From: CAZRIE01 sp964600075
GTDB lineage: Bacteria; Bacteroidota; Bacteroidia; Flavobacteriales; Flavobacteriaceae
NCBI GenBank assembly: GCA_964600075.1
Contig: CAZRIE010000098.1
Span: 1 to 15,748, forward strand
Reading direction: 5' to 3'
DNA length: 15,748 nucleotides
The translations under genes and the position numbers were made by a program. Of this stretch, positions 1 to 8,098 are shown piece after piece. How positions within the stretch are numbered: the first letter of the stretch is position 1; the number at the start of each line of letters is the position of its first letter. The notes beneath the pieces were generated by a model that ran no database searches, had not been told where the DNA came from, and was given only the letters and a program-made list of their open reading frames with translations.

Positions 1-14
1 AAAAACAAGATATG

Positions 15-50
15 AAAAAGCGGGAAATCCTTTTAGGAAATCCCGCTTTT
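15..50. terminator. Rho-independent terminator-like hairpin
   Basis: A ten-base stem (AAAAGCGGGA at 16-25 with TCCCGCTTTT at 41-50) encloses a shorter inner TCC/GGA pairing and a small loop. The T run follows on the plus strand, and the A run before the stem supplies a T run on the minus strand, so it could stop transcription from either side. It probably ends a gene lying left of the window. Confidence 0.75.
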
Positions 51-181
51 AAAAAATTTAATCGGACACTAATGATTTTTATTTCAAAAAGTTCAATGGG
101 AATCCAAGTGAGACAAAGCAATTTAAAACACTTAGTTAGGTGGGTTTTCGAAGTATGGAAAAAATAATCAGACCGCCATTT

Positions 182-189
182 TAACTTTG
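182..189 (+). promoter_or_regulatory. Candidate Bacteroidota -7 element (TAACTTTG)
   Basis: TAACTTTG fits the TAnnTTTG consensus of the primary sigma factor of Bacteroidota and lies about 95 bases before the start of the next gene. No TTG -33 element is visible at the usual spacing, so this is only a weak candidate. Confidence 0.25.
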
Positions 190-284
190 ACTAAAATGAA
201 GTTTTAAAAGTACTTCGAACTGGATACGGCGTATACTTTTTATAAAAAAACTTCGTTCTATTTGCATAACCAAAAACCAAAAAA

Positions 285-803
285 ATGTCAGAAGAAAATA
301 TTCTACAACTATTCGGCTTTCTATTGCCGGCCGTTGTTACCGGCGTTGTCGCCTTTTACTTTTTTAAACTACATACAAAGAACGAAGACGGCCGTAGGCG
401 ATTTTTATTGCACAAAGACACCCAAAAAAATACGCTCCCTATTCGATTGCAAGCCTATGAGCGTATGGCACTTTTTCTTGAACGTATTGCCATACCAAGC
501 TTGGTCGTTCGGGTCGCCCCCAAATCATCAGATAAAAATGCCTACGAAACACTATTGGTTAAAAGTATAGAAAACGAGTTCGATCACAATCTTTCGCAAC
601 AAATCTATATGACCGATGAATGTTGGAATATCATCAAAGCTGCCAAAAGTGCTACCGTACAGATGATCCGCAAAGCTGCCATGAGCGAAACCGATTCGGC
701 CGATAAATTGCGTGAAGACATTTTGACCGAAACTATGGATAAGGCATCTCCATCTGCCACTGCCCTATCTTTCGTGAAAAAGGAAATCGGCGAACTTTGG
801 TAA
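285..803 (+). CDS. Conserved hypothetical membrane-anchored protein
   Basis: I do not recognise the family with certainty. The 172-residue product begins with a short polar stretch and one hydrophobic segment at about residues 8-28 (LFGFLLPAVVTGVVAFYFF). A basic linker (KNEDGRRRF) follows, then a mainly helical, charged domain of about 140 residues, so it is probably a single-pass inner-membrane protein with a cytoplasmic domain. No catalytic motif is visible. The start at 285 is preferred over the overlapping frame at 262 because this frame gives a membrane segment and a coherent helical protein to its stop. The gene stands alone, between a terminator on its left and the convergent patatin gene on its right, with about 110 bases between stops and no clear terminator there. 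Confidence 0.75.
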   Translation: MSEENILQLFGFLLPAVVTGVVAFYFFKLHTKNEDGRRRFLLHKDTQKNTLPIRLQAYERMALFLERIAIPSLVVRVAPKSSDKNAYETLLVKSIENEFDHNLSQQIYMTDECWNIIKAAKSATVQMIRKAAMSETDSADKLREDILTETMDKASPSATALSFVKKEIGELW

Positions 804-913
804 TAAAGTCATGTTCAAACAAGAGCTCAGCCCTTGGGGTTTAAAAATCCACCAAAAAAAATTAGGGGTAAATATGGTAGCGAAGTTTATGAAATGTTAG
901 TTTTGATTGCAGA

Positions 914-1828
914 CTATTCGAGCTCGTTAGGCTCGATAGGGTTGGTTTCCTCATTTTTGTTTTTGGCATATAGATACCCTCGTTTCCACCATAAGGTCAT
1001 TTTCTTTTTGTCGAAAATCAGTGAATTCGTAGTTAAAATAGTTGGTGTATAATACAGATTGATTATCGCATTCTTCTGATTCGCTACCAATTTTCCGATT
1101 CTGATATTCTGATTTTCTATACGATCTAAAATAAAACTTAGCATAGTCGTAAGCAGCTCAAACGGATTTCGAGAAGGCATACGATTCATATAACTGACCT
1201 CGGTATGCAGAACAACCACATCAACCTCTGTAGCTCCCCTTCTTATGGCTTCCTCAATAGGCACGATACTTCCCAAACCACCATCTGCGTATTCACATCC
1301 ATTTTTTCGAACCAAACTCATGAATGGCGTGTAGTTTGCCGAAATCCAAATCCAATCGCAGTACTCATCATAAGTGCAATCGTTGATAGATTTGTACTCG
1401 ACTTGATTCAAAGAAAGATTCGAAACCGTAACGACCACATCATTTGGTCCACTTTTTAGTTCTTGAAACTCCTCAACGGTAAGACTTTGCCGTATGAGTT
1501 CTCTAAGGCTTTCACTCTCACCAAAAGTCTTTTTACCCCTGGCAAAGTTTTTAACTACGTTCCAATGATTAATCGAAATTTCGTCAACTCCGTATTTCTT
1601 TTTTACAAGAAAAGGACAATTACTAAAGATACTGTCTTGATCTACATTCGAATAGATCTCTTTTATCTTTTCCAGTTTGCCCAAAGCCAAATGCGAAATA
1701 AGCAAACTACCGGTAGAGGTGCCCACGAATAAATCATACGGATGGCGTGCTTCTTGAATCAGAAACTGTGCAACACCACCGGCAAATGCACCTTTACTAC
1801 CGCCACCAGATATGACCAATGCTCTCAT
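914..1828 (-). CDS. Patatin-like phospholipase family protein
   Basis: The product has 304 residues and is a predicted serine lipid acyl hydrolase. The patatin features appear in order: the glycine-rich oxyanion loop GGGSKGAF at residues 8-15, the nucleophile elbow GTSTG at 36-40 with Ser38, and the catalytic Asp182 in a DGG motif. The Ser-Asp dyad is therefore complete. There is no signal peptide, so a cytoplasmic or inner-membrane-associated enzyme is expected. The C-terminal third lacks obvious extra domains and ends in a polar tail. The start codon overlaps the stop of the upstream aminopeptidase gene (ATGA, 1825-1828), which implies one mRNA and translational coupling. The natural lipid substrate cannot be told from the sequence. 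Confidence 0.93.
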   Translation of the reverse strand: MRALVISGGGSKGAFAGGVAQFLIQEARHPYDLFVGTSTGSLLISHLALGKLEKIKEIYSNVDQDSIFSNCPFLVKKKYGVDEISINHWNVVKNFARGKKTFGESESLRELIRQSLTVEEFQELKSGPNDVVVTVSNLSLNQVEYKSINDCTYDEYCDWIWISANYTPFMSLVRKNGCEYADGGLGSIVPIEEAIRRGATEVDVVVLHTEVSYMNRMPSRNPFELLTTMLSFILDRIENQNIRIGKLVANQKNAIINLYYTPTILTTNSLIFDKKKMTLWWKRGYLYAKNKNEETNPIEPNELE

Positions 1829-3912
1829 TTTTTGACAAGTTTCGTATTCATATAACGCAATTCATCCTCTTTTAGTTCTTTAGCAATACCTTCGATACGG
1901 TTTTGATAATCGGAGTCTTTCAAAAGTTTGTCCATTAAATTCTGAGCGTATTTTTTAAACTGCCAACTGTGGTGAACTGTTGCATTGATTAAATTCTTAA
2001 GACTTTGGTCGTTAAAACCAATTTCACTTACGTATTGAAAAGCACCCATTCGAGTTTCCCATGAGTATTTCGGTGAGGTATACCCGCTAAGCTCGATAAA
2101 ATATTGTTGGGTATTTTGAGCTTCATAGTCATTGGTCAAAATTGCCAGGGTTAGCCACAATAATTTGACATTCTGATTAGGAAGACCATCGATGTTTTTG
2201 GTGCTATATAAATACTTTTTTCGGTCTTTGGGGAAGGATGCCCATAATTTAAAAAGTGCGCTTTCTATGGTAATATAGCTCTTATCGTTCAAAAGGGATT
2301 CATATTTGGTCTTCAGGGAAGACGGGATACTGTCCATTTTAATGGCCAATGATTGGCGAAGGGGTATTGTATCGGTATCAAAAGCCTTTTCTATTAGTTC
2401 TTCTGGAAGTATCTTGAAGTGATTATCCAAAATATGCTTTTTTAGGTGGATGGATTCCGTAAGATCCCAATAGCGCTCAAAATCAATGTCATCGCTCTCT
2501 GCTATTTTAAATCCATTTTCCATGGAAACCAGAAGGGCTAGCGAAGTAGATTTTTGAGCAAGCCTTTCCATGGCAATATTAAAAGGCAACTCGGTACTTT
2601 CCAACCAATCTTCCCTAAAACTAGATAAATCGGAATCGCTTGCTTTTTCCATTTCTAGAAGAAAATTGGAAACCGTAACGTTCTTGAACTTGTACTTCTC
2701 CAAATAGTTTTTGATACCCTTTTTAAAGGCTAAATCCCCGATCTTATCTCCTAGTATAAAAAGGGCCCAAGCTCCTTTTTCATAGAAGGTCAGACTACTG
2801 GCTTTGGGGTCTAATAAACTTTGCCCCTCTCCCCTATTCACAGCACTTTGGAGTTGTGTTAACGATTTATACAATTTCCAATAAAAATGCTCGTCGCCAA
2901 ATAGTTCCTTTTCGGACAAATAGGCATAATAGGTCGCAAAACCCTCATGGAGCCAATGATGATTACTATCTTTTTCTGTCACCAAATTCCCGAACCATTG
3001 GTGTGCCAATTCATGGGCGTTGACATTGACATAGTTTTTGTCGACAAAAGCAGTAGAATCAATTACATACCCATCTGAAAAAATGGTAGCACTCGTGTTT
3101 TCCATACCCGCATACAAAAAATCACGAACGGGAATCTGTTTATAGTTCTGCCAAGGATACGGTACACCGATTTCGGTTTCCAGAAAATCAAAGATTTCTG
3201 CCGTGTAGCGATAGGTCGGTTCAACTCGTGAACTATCCTTGGGATAATAGTAGTTTTCTATTGCGATTCCGCTTGACGAAGTCAATTGTTGCTTGTCATA
3301 ATTTCCAATGGCAAAAGCCAAGAGATAGCTGCTCATCGGGTTTTGCATATCGAAGGAAACTATAGTTTCTCCATTAGGATTTCTTTTGACTTTTTTGATA
3401 ATGCCATTCGCTATCTCAATAGTTTTGTCTAGATTAGAAATGAAACTTAAATCAAATTCTAATTTCTCGTTCATGTCATCAAAGCTGGGCAACCAATGGC
3501 TGGTATACTTTCCTTGGCCTTGGGTCCAGATTTGCTCATTCCCAACCACGTCGTCGTTCCAACCAAGAAAATAGACGGTTTGCTTTGGAGTGCAGGAATA
3601 GGTCAGCTTTATTTTATAGTCTTTTCCTTTCCTAAATGATTTCCTAATAGAAACGATTTTTCCATTATTGAAATATTTTATTTTTTTTCCATTCAATTGA
3701 ACGGCCAAAAACTCCATATTCTTGGCATCCAAAAAAACAGAATCAACATCCTGTAAAACCTCAAATTCATAGGTAACAAAACCTTTTATCTTTTTTTCAA
3801 GGGGAATCGGTTCAATTGAAACTTCCGCGCTAATAAAATCAACTTTATCCTGATGCTGGGCAGATACCCAAAAACATAGAAGAAGAAAAACAGATGCTAA
3901 TTTTTGTCGCAT
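1825..3912 (-). CDS. Exported M1 family zinc aminopeptidase
   Basis: This is a gluzincin aminopeptidase that removes N-terminal residues from peptides, probably in the periplasm or at the cell surface. From the start at 3912 the protein has 695 residues and opens with MRQKLASVFLLLCFWVSAQ, a Sec signal peptide probably cut after AQ. An N-terminal beta-sandwich domain precedes the exopeptidase motif GMEN (residues 269-272). The zinc site is HELAH at 300-304 with the third ligand Glu323 in WLHEGFA. Tyr377 in YEKGA matches the transition-state tyrosine of the family. An ORF extension of 62 codons to 4098 exists, but it would put the signal peptide inside the protein, it is encoded by repeat DNA, and a TAAATTTG -7 element lies inside it. 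I therefore reject the longer start. The gene is first in an operon with the patatin gene. Confidence 0.93.
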   Translation of the reverse strand: MRQKLASVFLLLCFWVSAQHQDKVDFISAEVSIEPIPLEKKIKGFVTYEFEVLQDVDSVFLDAKNMEFLAVQLNGKKIKYFNNGKIVSIRKSFRKGKDYKIKLTYSCTPKQTVYFLGWNDDVVGNEQIWTQGQGKYTSHWLPSFDDMNEKLEFDLSFISNLDKTIEIANGIIKKVKRNPNGETIVSFDMQNPMSSYLLAFAIGNYDKQQLTSSSGIAIENYYYPKDSSRVEPTYRYTAEIFDFLETEIGVPYPWQNYKQIPVRDFLYAGMENTSATIFSDGYVIDSTAFVDKNYVNVNAHELAHQWFGNLVTEKDSNHHWLHEGFATYYAYLSEKELFGDEHFYWKLYKSLTQLQSAVNRGEGQSLLDPKASSLTFYEKGAWALFILGDKIGDLAFKKGIKNYLEKYKFKNVTVSNFLLEMEKASDSDLSSFREDWLESTELPFNIAMERLAQKSTSLALLVSMENGFKIAESDDIDFERYWDLTESIHLKKHILDNHFKILPEELIEKAFDTDTIPLRQSLAIKMDSIPSSLKTKYESLLNDKSYITIESALFKLWASFPKDRKKYLYSTKNIDGLPNQNVKLLWLTLAILTNDYEAQNTQQYFIELSGYTSPKYSWETRMGAFQYVSEIGFNDQSLKNLINATVHHSWQFKKYAQNLMDKLLKDSDYQNRIEGIAKELKEDELRYMNTKLVKK

Positions 3913-3918
3913 AAAACT

Positions 3919-4098
3919 ATGAGGTGCAAAAGACTGCTTCAAATTTAGCGTTTTAGTTGTCCCCTCCCTAACCCTCCTCTGAAGCGAGGGAATATAATAA
4001 GCTTGTATTTGAACATTTATCATGGAAAGTTGTACTACATGAAATAAAGTCCTCCAACTTCTGGGGAAGTTAGAGGGGGACTTTTTGTTGCACCTCAT
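3919..4098. repeat. Nested inverted repeats, MITE-like palindromic element
   Basis: An outer perfect 11-base inverted pair, ATGAGGTGCAA at 3919-3929 and TTGCACCTCAT at 4088-4098, encloses two related GC-rich palindromic units in opposite orientation. The left unit starts GTCCCCTCCCTAAC at 3959. The right unit, read on the minus strand, starts GTCCCCCTCTAAC at 4081. The right unit folds by itself (AAAGTCCTCCAACTT at 4046 with AAGTTAGAGGGGGACTTT ending at 4084), and the left has a CCCTC/GAGGG stem. The inner unit (3959-4081) is flanked by TTTTAGTT and TTTTTGTT, a possible 8-base target duplication with one mismatch. About 55 bases of AT-rich core separate the arms. No coding capacity is evident. 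Confidence 0.65.
3940..3947 (-). promoter_or_regulatory. Candidate -7 promoter element of the M1 peptidase operon (TAAATTTG)
   Basis: Read on the minus strand, TAAATTTG matches TAnnTTTG exactly and lies 27 bases before the chosen ATG, giving a predicted leader of about 20 bases. No good -33 TTG is visible, because the expected position falls in the GC-rich repeat. The placement supports the 3912 start. Confidence 0.4.
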
Positions 4099-4122
4099 TC
4101 CCCTATAACCTAATTTAGTAGC

Positions 4123-6225
4123 ATGAACGTCAATCTACAGACACCGATTGTATATTTAAAGGGAGTCGGTCCCAATCGTGCCGAAACCCTGCAATCAGAA
4201 CTGGGCATACAGACGTTTCAAGATTTGCTCAATCTCTTTCCGAACCGCTATATAGACAAGACCCAATACTATAAAATCGGGCAACTACAGCGCAGTAATG
4301 CCGATGTTCAGATTGTGGGTAAAATCGTGAATATTAAAACCGTCGAACAGAAAAAGGGCAAACGTTTGGTAGCTAGTTTTGTTGACGACACAGGCGAACT
4401 GGAGCTCGTCTGGTTTCGGGGGCAAAAGTGGATGCGTGAAAACCTAAAACTGAACGTACCCTACGTCATGTTCGGAAAATGCAATTGGTTCAATGGTAAA
4501 TTTTCTATGCCACACCCCGAAATGGAACTGCTCTCTGAGCATGAGCAAGGACTTAAAATCGCCATGCAGCCCATTTACCCTTCCACTGAAAAATTAAGCA
4601 ACAAAGGCATCACCAACCGTGTCATCAGCAAATTGATACAACAACTGTTCAAAGAATCAAAAGGTAGGTTCTCCGAATCACTTTCTGACAAACTTTTGCA
4701 TGAACTGAAATTAGTATCAAAGTCCGAAGCGCTACTTAACATTCATTTTCCGAAGAACCAAGAACTATTGGCCAAAGCGCAGTTTCGTTTAAAATTCGAA
4801 GAACTGTTTTATATTCAATTGCAGTTGATCTCCAAAAAAATGCTCCGGAAGCAAAAAATTAAAGGGTTCAACTTTGATCAAGTGGGTGAATTGTTCAACG
4901 AATTTTATGAAGAACAACTCCCTTTTGAATTAACCGGAGCGCAGAAGCGCGTTATCAAAGAGATACGTGGCGATTTGGGTAGCAACGCGCAAATGAACCG
5001 CCTGTTGCAAGGTGATGTAGGTTCTGGCAAGACTATCGTAGCGGTAATGACCATGCTTTTGGCCATCGACAATGGCTTTCAGGCCTGTCTTATGGCTCCT
5101 ACGGAAATATTGGCCAACCAACATTATATGGGTATTAAAGAACTGCTCGCAAATATAGGGGTCAGTTGTGCCCTGTTAACCGGCTCCGTAAAAAAATCGC
5201 AACGTAAGGTGATTCACGAAGCCCTTGAAAACGGCGAGCTACATATTCTTATTGGTACCCATGCCCTACTTGAAGATAAGGTGCAATATAAAAACCTGGG
5301 GTTGGCAATCGTTGACGAGCAGCACCGCTTCGGCGTAGCCCAACGCTCAAAACTGTGGCATAAAAATGAGGTGCCGCCACATATACTAGTCATGACAGCA
5401 ACACCGATTCCTCGAACACTCGCCATGAGTTTGTATGGCGATTTGGACATTTCGGTGATCGATGAACTTCCGCCAGGGCGTAAACCAATAAAAACGGTAC
5501 ATAGATTTGATTCGAATCGCTTAAAGGTTTTTCGCTTTATTCGGGATGAAATCAAAAAAGGACGACAAATCTATATGGTCTATCCCCTAATTCAAGAATC
5601 GGAAGCTTTGGACTATAAAGATTTGATGGACGGTTATGAAAGCATCGCTCGAGATTTTCCCCTACCCGATTATCAGATATCCATCGTTCATGGTAAAATG
5701 AAACCAGCTGATAAAGACTATGAAATGGAGCGTTTTGTAAAAGGTGAAACACAACTAATGGTGGCTACTACGGTTATTGAAGTTGGGGTTAACGTGCCTA
5801 ATGCCTCGGTAATGATTGTTGAAAGCGCGGAGCGTTTTGGCTTGTCACAATTACATCAGTTACGTGGTCGCGTAGGGCGCGGTGCCGACCAGAGTTATTG
5901 TATTCTGATGACCAGTCACAAACTTTCCTCAGAGGCAAAAACACGCTTGCAGACCATGGTACAGACGAACGACGGTTTCGAAATCGCAGAAGTAGATTTA
6001 CGGCTTCGTGGCCCGGGCGATTTAATGGGTACGCAACAAAGTGGCATATTGAACCTAAAAATAGCCGATATCGTTAAGGATAACGATATTCTGAAAACAG
6101 CTCGATATTATGCCGTCCAACTGCTAAAAGACGACCCAAGGATTGAAAGACCGGAAAATTTGGTTATTCGTCATGCGTATTCGCAATTGGTGAAGTATAA
6201 AAATATTTGGAATTATATTAGCTAA
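4123..6225 (+). CDS. recG: ATP-dependent DNA helicase RecG
   Basis: RecG remodels stalled replication forks and branch-migrates Holliday junctions in the cytoplasm. The 700-residue length is close to the usual 690-700. An N-terminal helix-hairpin-like segment (YLKGVGPNRAE, residues 11-21) precedes the OB-fold wedge domain at about 60-135. The helicase core shows Walker A GDVGSGKT (297-304), the DEQH box (398-401), TATPIPRT (425-432) and RGRVGRG of motif VI (581-587). The C-terminal motif DLRLRGPGDLMGTQQSG is also complete. The gene is divergent from the M1 peptidase across a repeat-rich spacer and ends in KNIWNYIS. A second, diverged copy of this 3' end lies upstream of leuC. No terminator fits in the 6 bases between its stop and that of the convergent lipoprotein gene. 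Confidence 0.97.
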   Translation: MNVNLQTPIVYLKGVGPNRAETLQSELGIQTFQDLLNLFPNRYIDKTQYYKIGQLQRSNADVQIVGKIVNIKTVEQKKGKRLVASFVDDTGELELVWFRGQKWMRENLKLNVPYVMFGKCNWFNGKFSMPHPEMELLSEHEQGLKIAMQPIYPSTEKLSNKGITNRVISKLIQQLFKESKGRFSESLSDKLLHELKLVSKSEALLNIHFPKNQELLAKAQFRLKFEELFYIQLQLISKKMLRKQKIKGFNFDQVGELFNEFYEEQLPFELTGAQKRVIKEIRGDLGSNAQMNRLLQGDVGSGKTIVAVMTMLLAIDNGFQACLMAPTEILANQHYMGIKELLANIGVSCALLTGSVKKSQRKVIHEALENGELHILIGTHALLEDKVQYKNLGLAIVDEQHRFGVAQRSKLWHKNEVPPHILVMTATPIPRTLAMSLYGDLDISVIDELPPGRKPIKTVHRFDSNRLKVFRFIRDEIKKGRQIYMVYPLIQESEALDYKDLMDGYESIARDFPLPDYQISIVHGKMKPADKDYEMERFVKGETQLMVATTVIEVGVNVPNASVMIVESAERFGLSQLHQLRGRVGRGADQSYCILMTSHKLSSEAKTRLQTMVQTNDGFEIAEVDLRLRGPGDLMGTQQSGILNLKIADIVKDNDILKTARYYAVQLLKDDPRIERPENLVIRHAYSQLVKYKNIWNYIS

Positions 6226-6231
6226 TGCCGA

Positions 6232-7875
6232 CTAGTTACAATCTTTTCCAGCATCGGTTATACCCCAGCCGTAAGTATCTATCAATTGCTGTCTAGCTGC
6301 TTCACCTGAACAATAGGTGCTGTTTCCAGCATGAAACACGATATCTGGCTGTAATGAAGATAAACTGCTCCAGCCCGCTAGCATATCGTCATAATTGGCC
6401 TTCGATAAAGTAGCGCCGAGAAACATATCATGCATATCGGCTACGTTGGCCACATTCCAATTAGCAAGATTCTGATCGAAAAGTAAGGCAAATTCGAACA
6501 TACCATCCATGATACTTACGTTCGATACGTCCCATTCACGGAGGTCTTTTTCGAAGGCATAACAGTAACTTAGCATGCGGCTCATATTGGTTACGTTACT
6601 AACGTCCCAAATACCGATATCTTGATTAAAAGCAGTATTCGAGCGAAACATTCCCTGCATATTCTTCACCTTTGAAACATTCCATCCACTGATATCATGG
6701 TTGAAGGAAGTTCCACCAAACATAACGGCCATTGAGGTTACATTGGATACGTTCCAATTTCCGATATCAATGTTAAATTGCGAAGAACCTGCAAAAGTAG
6801 ATGCCATATCAGTCACTGAGATGGTTTTCCAAAGCCCCATAGAAGAATTACCCAATAGCTCGGTACACCCTGCAAACATATTGGTCAATTCAGTAACCAT
6901 TGATAAATCAGGAATATCATCGGCGATTACGTCCATATTCGTGCAGTACCAAAAAGATGCAGACATAGAAGCCCATTGCATTGTGCCCCATTGGTCAACA
7001 GCAACTATTTTTCTTGCATCTTCCCCACCTCCGAAATAAAGATGCGGAAATTCTCCCCAAATAGCTACTTGATAGGTTCCTGCCGTTTCGTAAGTATGTG
7101 TGATGTTTCCTTTAACCTCATAATCAAAAGTTCCATCTCCCCAACTCACAAAAAAATTATAATCAAAATTAAAGACACCTGGTAGATTAGCAGAGGTTGG
7201 AATTGTAATTTGAGTATCGTTCGAAGCCCCTGGATTGTCGGTTTTCCATTTGGTAATAAATTTAGATGCGTAAGGAGGTGTGCTTACGTTTACATTAATT
7301 ACCCATTCTTGCGACTCACCATTTTCTGAGACAACGTTGTATATTATAGGTTTCGAAAAGTCTTGTGTCATTCCACTTTCAGGAACTATGCTTAATCCAT
7401 TGTGAACAATCGTTGGGGCTAAAGCCGCGATATCGGTACCCTCAAAGAATTCAAATGTTATCGTGTTACCGTTGAACACACCCTCAACTTCATCTATGAA
7501 TACAGTGGTGATGTCGTTGCTCTTATCCCCGGTAATTGTTATCGTCAAGGTGTCAATGATAGATAGATTTTCTTGCGACTCAACCGAAATTATTGCTTGT
7601 CCTATACCAACTGCGGTAATAAGACCACTGCTATCAATTGTGGCAATAGTCTTGTCACTACTACTCCAAAAAACATCTTTAAGGGTTGCGTTTTTCGGAC
7701 TTACGGAAACTGACAATTGTGCGGTCGTGTTTGTTAGAATAATATGGGCCTCTGAAGTTATCGCTACCTTGGTGACTTTAACAACCTCGTCAATTACCTT
7801 ACTATCCATACTACAAGAAATAATGTTCAGTAATAGAAATACTAAATATAGCCTCGGGCTTTTAAAAAATTTCAT
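6232..7875 (-). CDS. DUF285 (BspA-like) repeat surface lipoprotein with Ig-like and PKD-like domains
   Basis: The 547-residue product begins with a lipoprotein signal, MKFFKSPRLYLVFLLLNIISC, with the lipidated Cys at position 21. A bacterial Ig-like (Big_2 type) domain spans about 35-115 (ATLKDVFWSSSDKTIATIDSSG). A second beta domain covers about 120-198. A PKD-like region follows, with SWGDGTF at 244-250 and HTYETAGTY at 260-268. Residues about 325-490 are 25-residue DUF285 repeats of the type WNVSNVTNMSxMF. The C-terminus (AGNSTYCSGEAARQQLIDTYGWGITDAG) resembles the usual end of such flavobacterial proteins. The protein is probably surface-exposed and adhesive or binding, with an unknown ligand. 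No T9SS C-terminal sorting domain was seen, consistent with lipid anchoring. It sits alone, convergent with recG, inside a segment bracketed by duplicated recG ends. Confidence 0.88.
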   Translation of the reverse strand: MKFFKSPRLYLVFLLLNIISCSMDSKVIDEVVKVTKVAITSEAHIILTNTTAQLSVSVSPKNATLKDVFWSSSDKTIATIDSSGLITAVGIGQAIISVESQENLSIIDTLTITITGDKSNDITTVFIDEVEGVFNGNTITFEFFEGTDIAALAPTIVHNGLSIVPESGMTQDFSKPIIYNVVSENGESQEWVINVNVSTPPYASKFITKWKTDNPGASNDTQITIPTSANLPGVFNFDYNFFVSWGDGTFDYEVKGNITHTYETAGTYQVAIWGEFPHLYFGGGEDARKIVAVDQWGTMQWASMSASFWYCTNMDVIADDIPDLSMVTELTNMFAGCTELLGNSSMGLWKTISVTDMASTFAGSSQFNIDIGNWNVSNVTSMAVMFGGTSFNHDISGWNVSKVKNMQGMFRSNTAFNQDIGIWDVSNVTNMSRMLSYCYAFEKDLREWDVSNVSIMDGMFEFALLFDQNLANWNVANVADMHDMFLGATLSKANYDDMLAGWSSLSSLQPDIVFHAGNSTYCSGEAARQQLIDTYGWGITDAGKDCN

Positions 7876-7999
7876 TAGAACATCTTAGGTCCAAAGCAAA
7901 CGCGAAATGATCTACGTTATTATAATATAAGTACTAGGTAGTTATTAAAAAACCAAAAGCTCCGAAGGCACAAATATGCCAAAGGGCACTTAAATTTTT

Positions 8000-8019
8000 T
8001 GTAATGACATTTCGTTACA
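8000..8019. promoter_or_regulatory. Imperfect 20-base dyad, possible operator
   Basis: TGTAATGACATTTCGTTACA pairs with its own complement at 8 of 10 symmetric positions, with outer half-sites TGTAA and TTACA. Such symmetry suits a dimeric transcription factor. It lies 125 bases upstream of the lipoprotein start and 226 bases upstream of leuC, so either gene could be the target. No regulator gene is in the window. Confidence 0.35.
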
Positions 8020-8098
8020 TTGAATAACTTTATTTTGCGCGCTATCATGTTAAATTTTTATTTATTAATTGACATCTTTATTGCGTGAAAGCATTATT

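Noticed and set aside
262..570. Plus-strand 102-residue ORF overlapping the small membrane protein
   Set aside because: It is out of frame with the 285-803 gene, is low in plausible protein features, and stops early. The 285 frame gives a sensible membrane protein.
834..1052. Plus-strand 72-residue ORF with a hydrophobic segment
   Set aside because: It overlaps the patatin coding region antisense for about 138 bases and has no family features, so it is a shadow of that gene.
3913..4098. N-terminal 62-codon extension of the M1 peptidase ORF
   Set aside because: It would bury the signal peptide, is encoded within the palindromic repeats, and contains the -7 promoter element. The ATG at 3912 is a better start.
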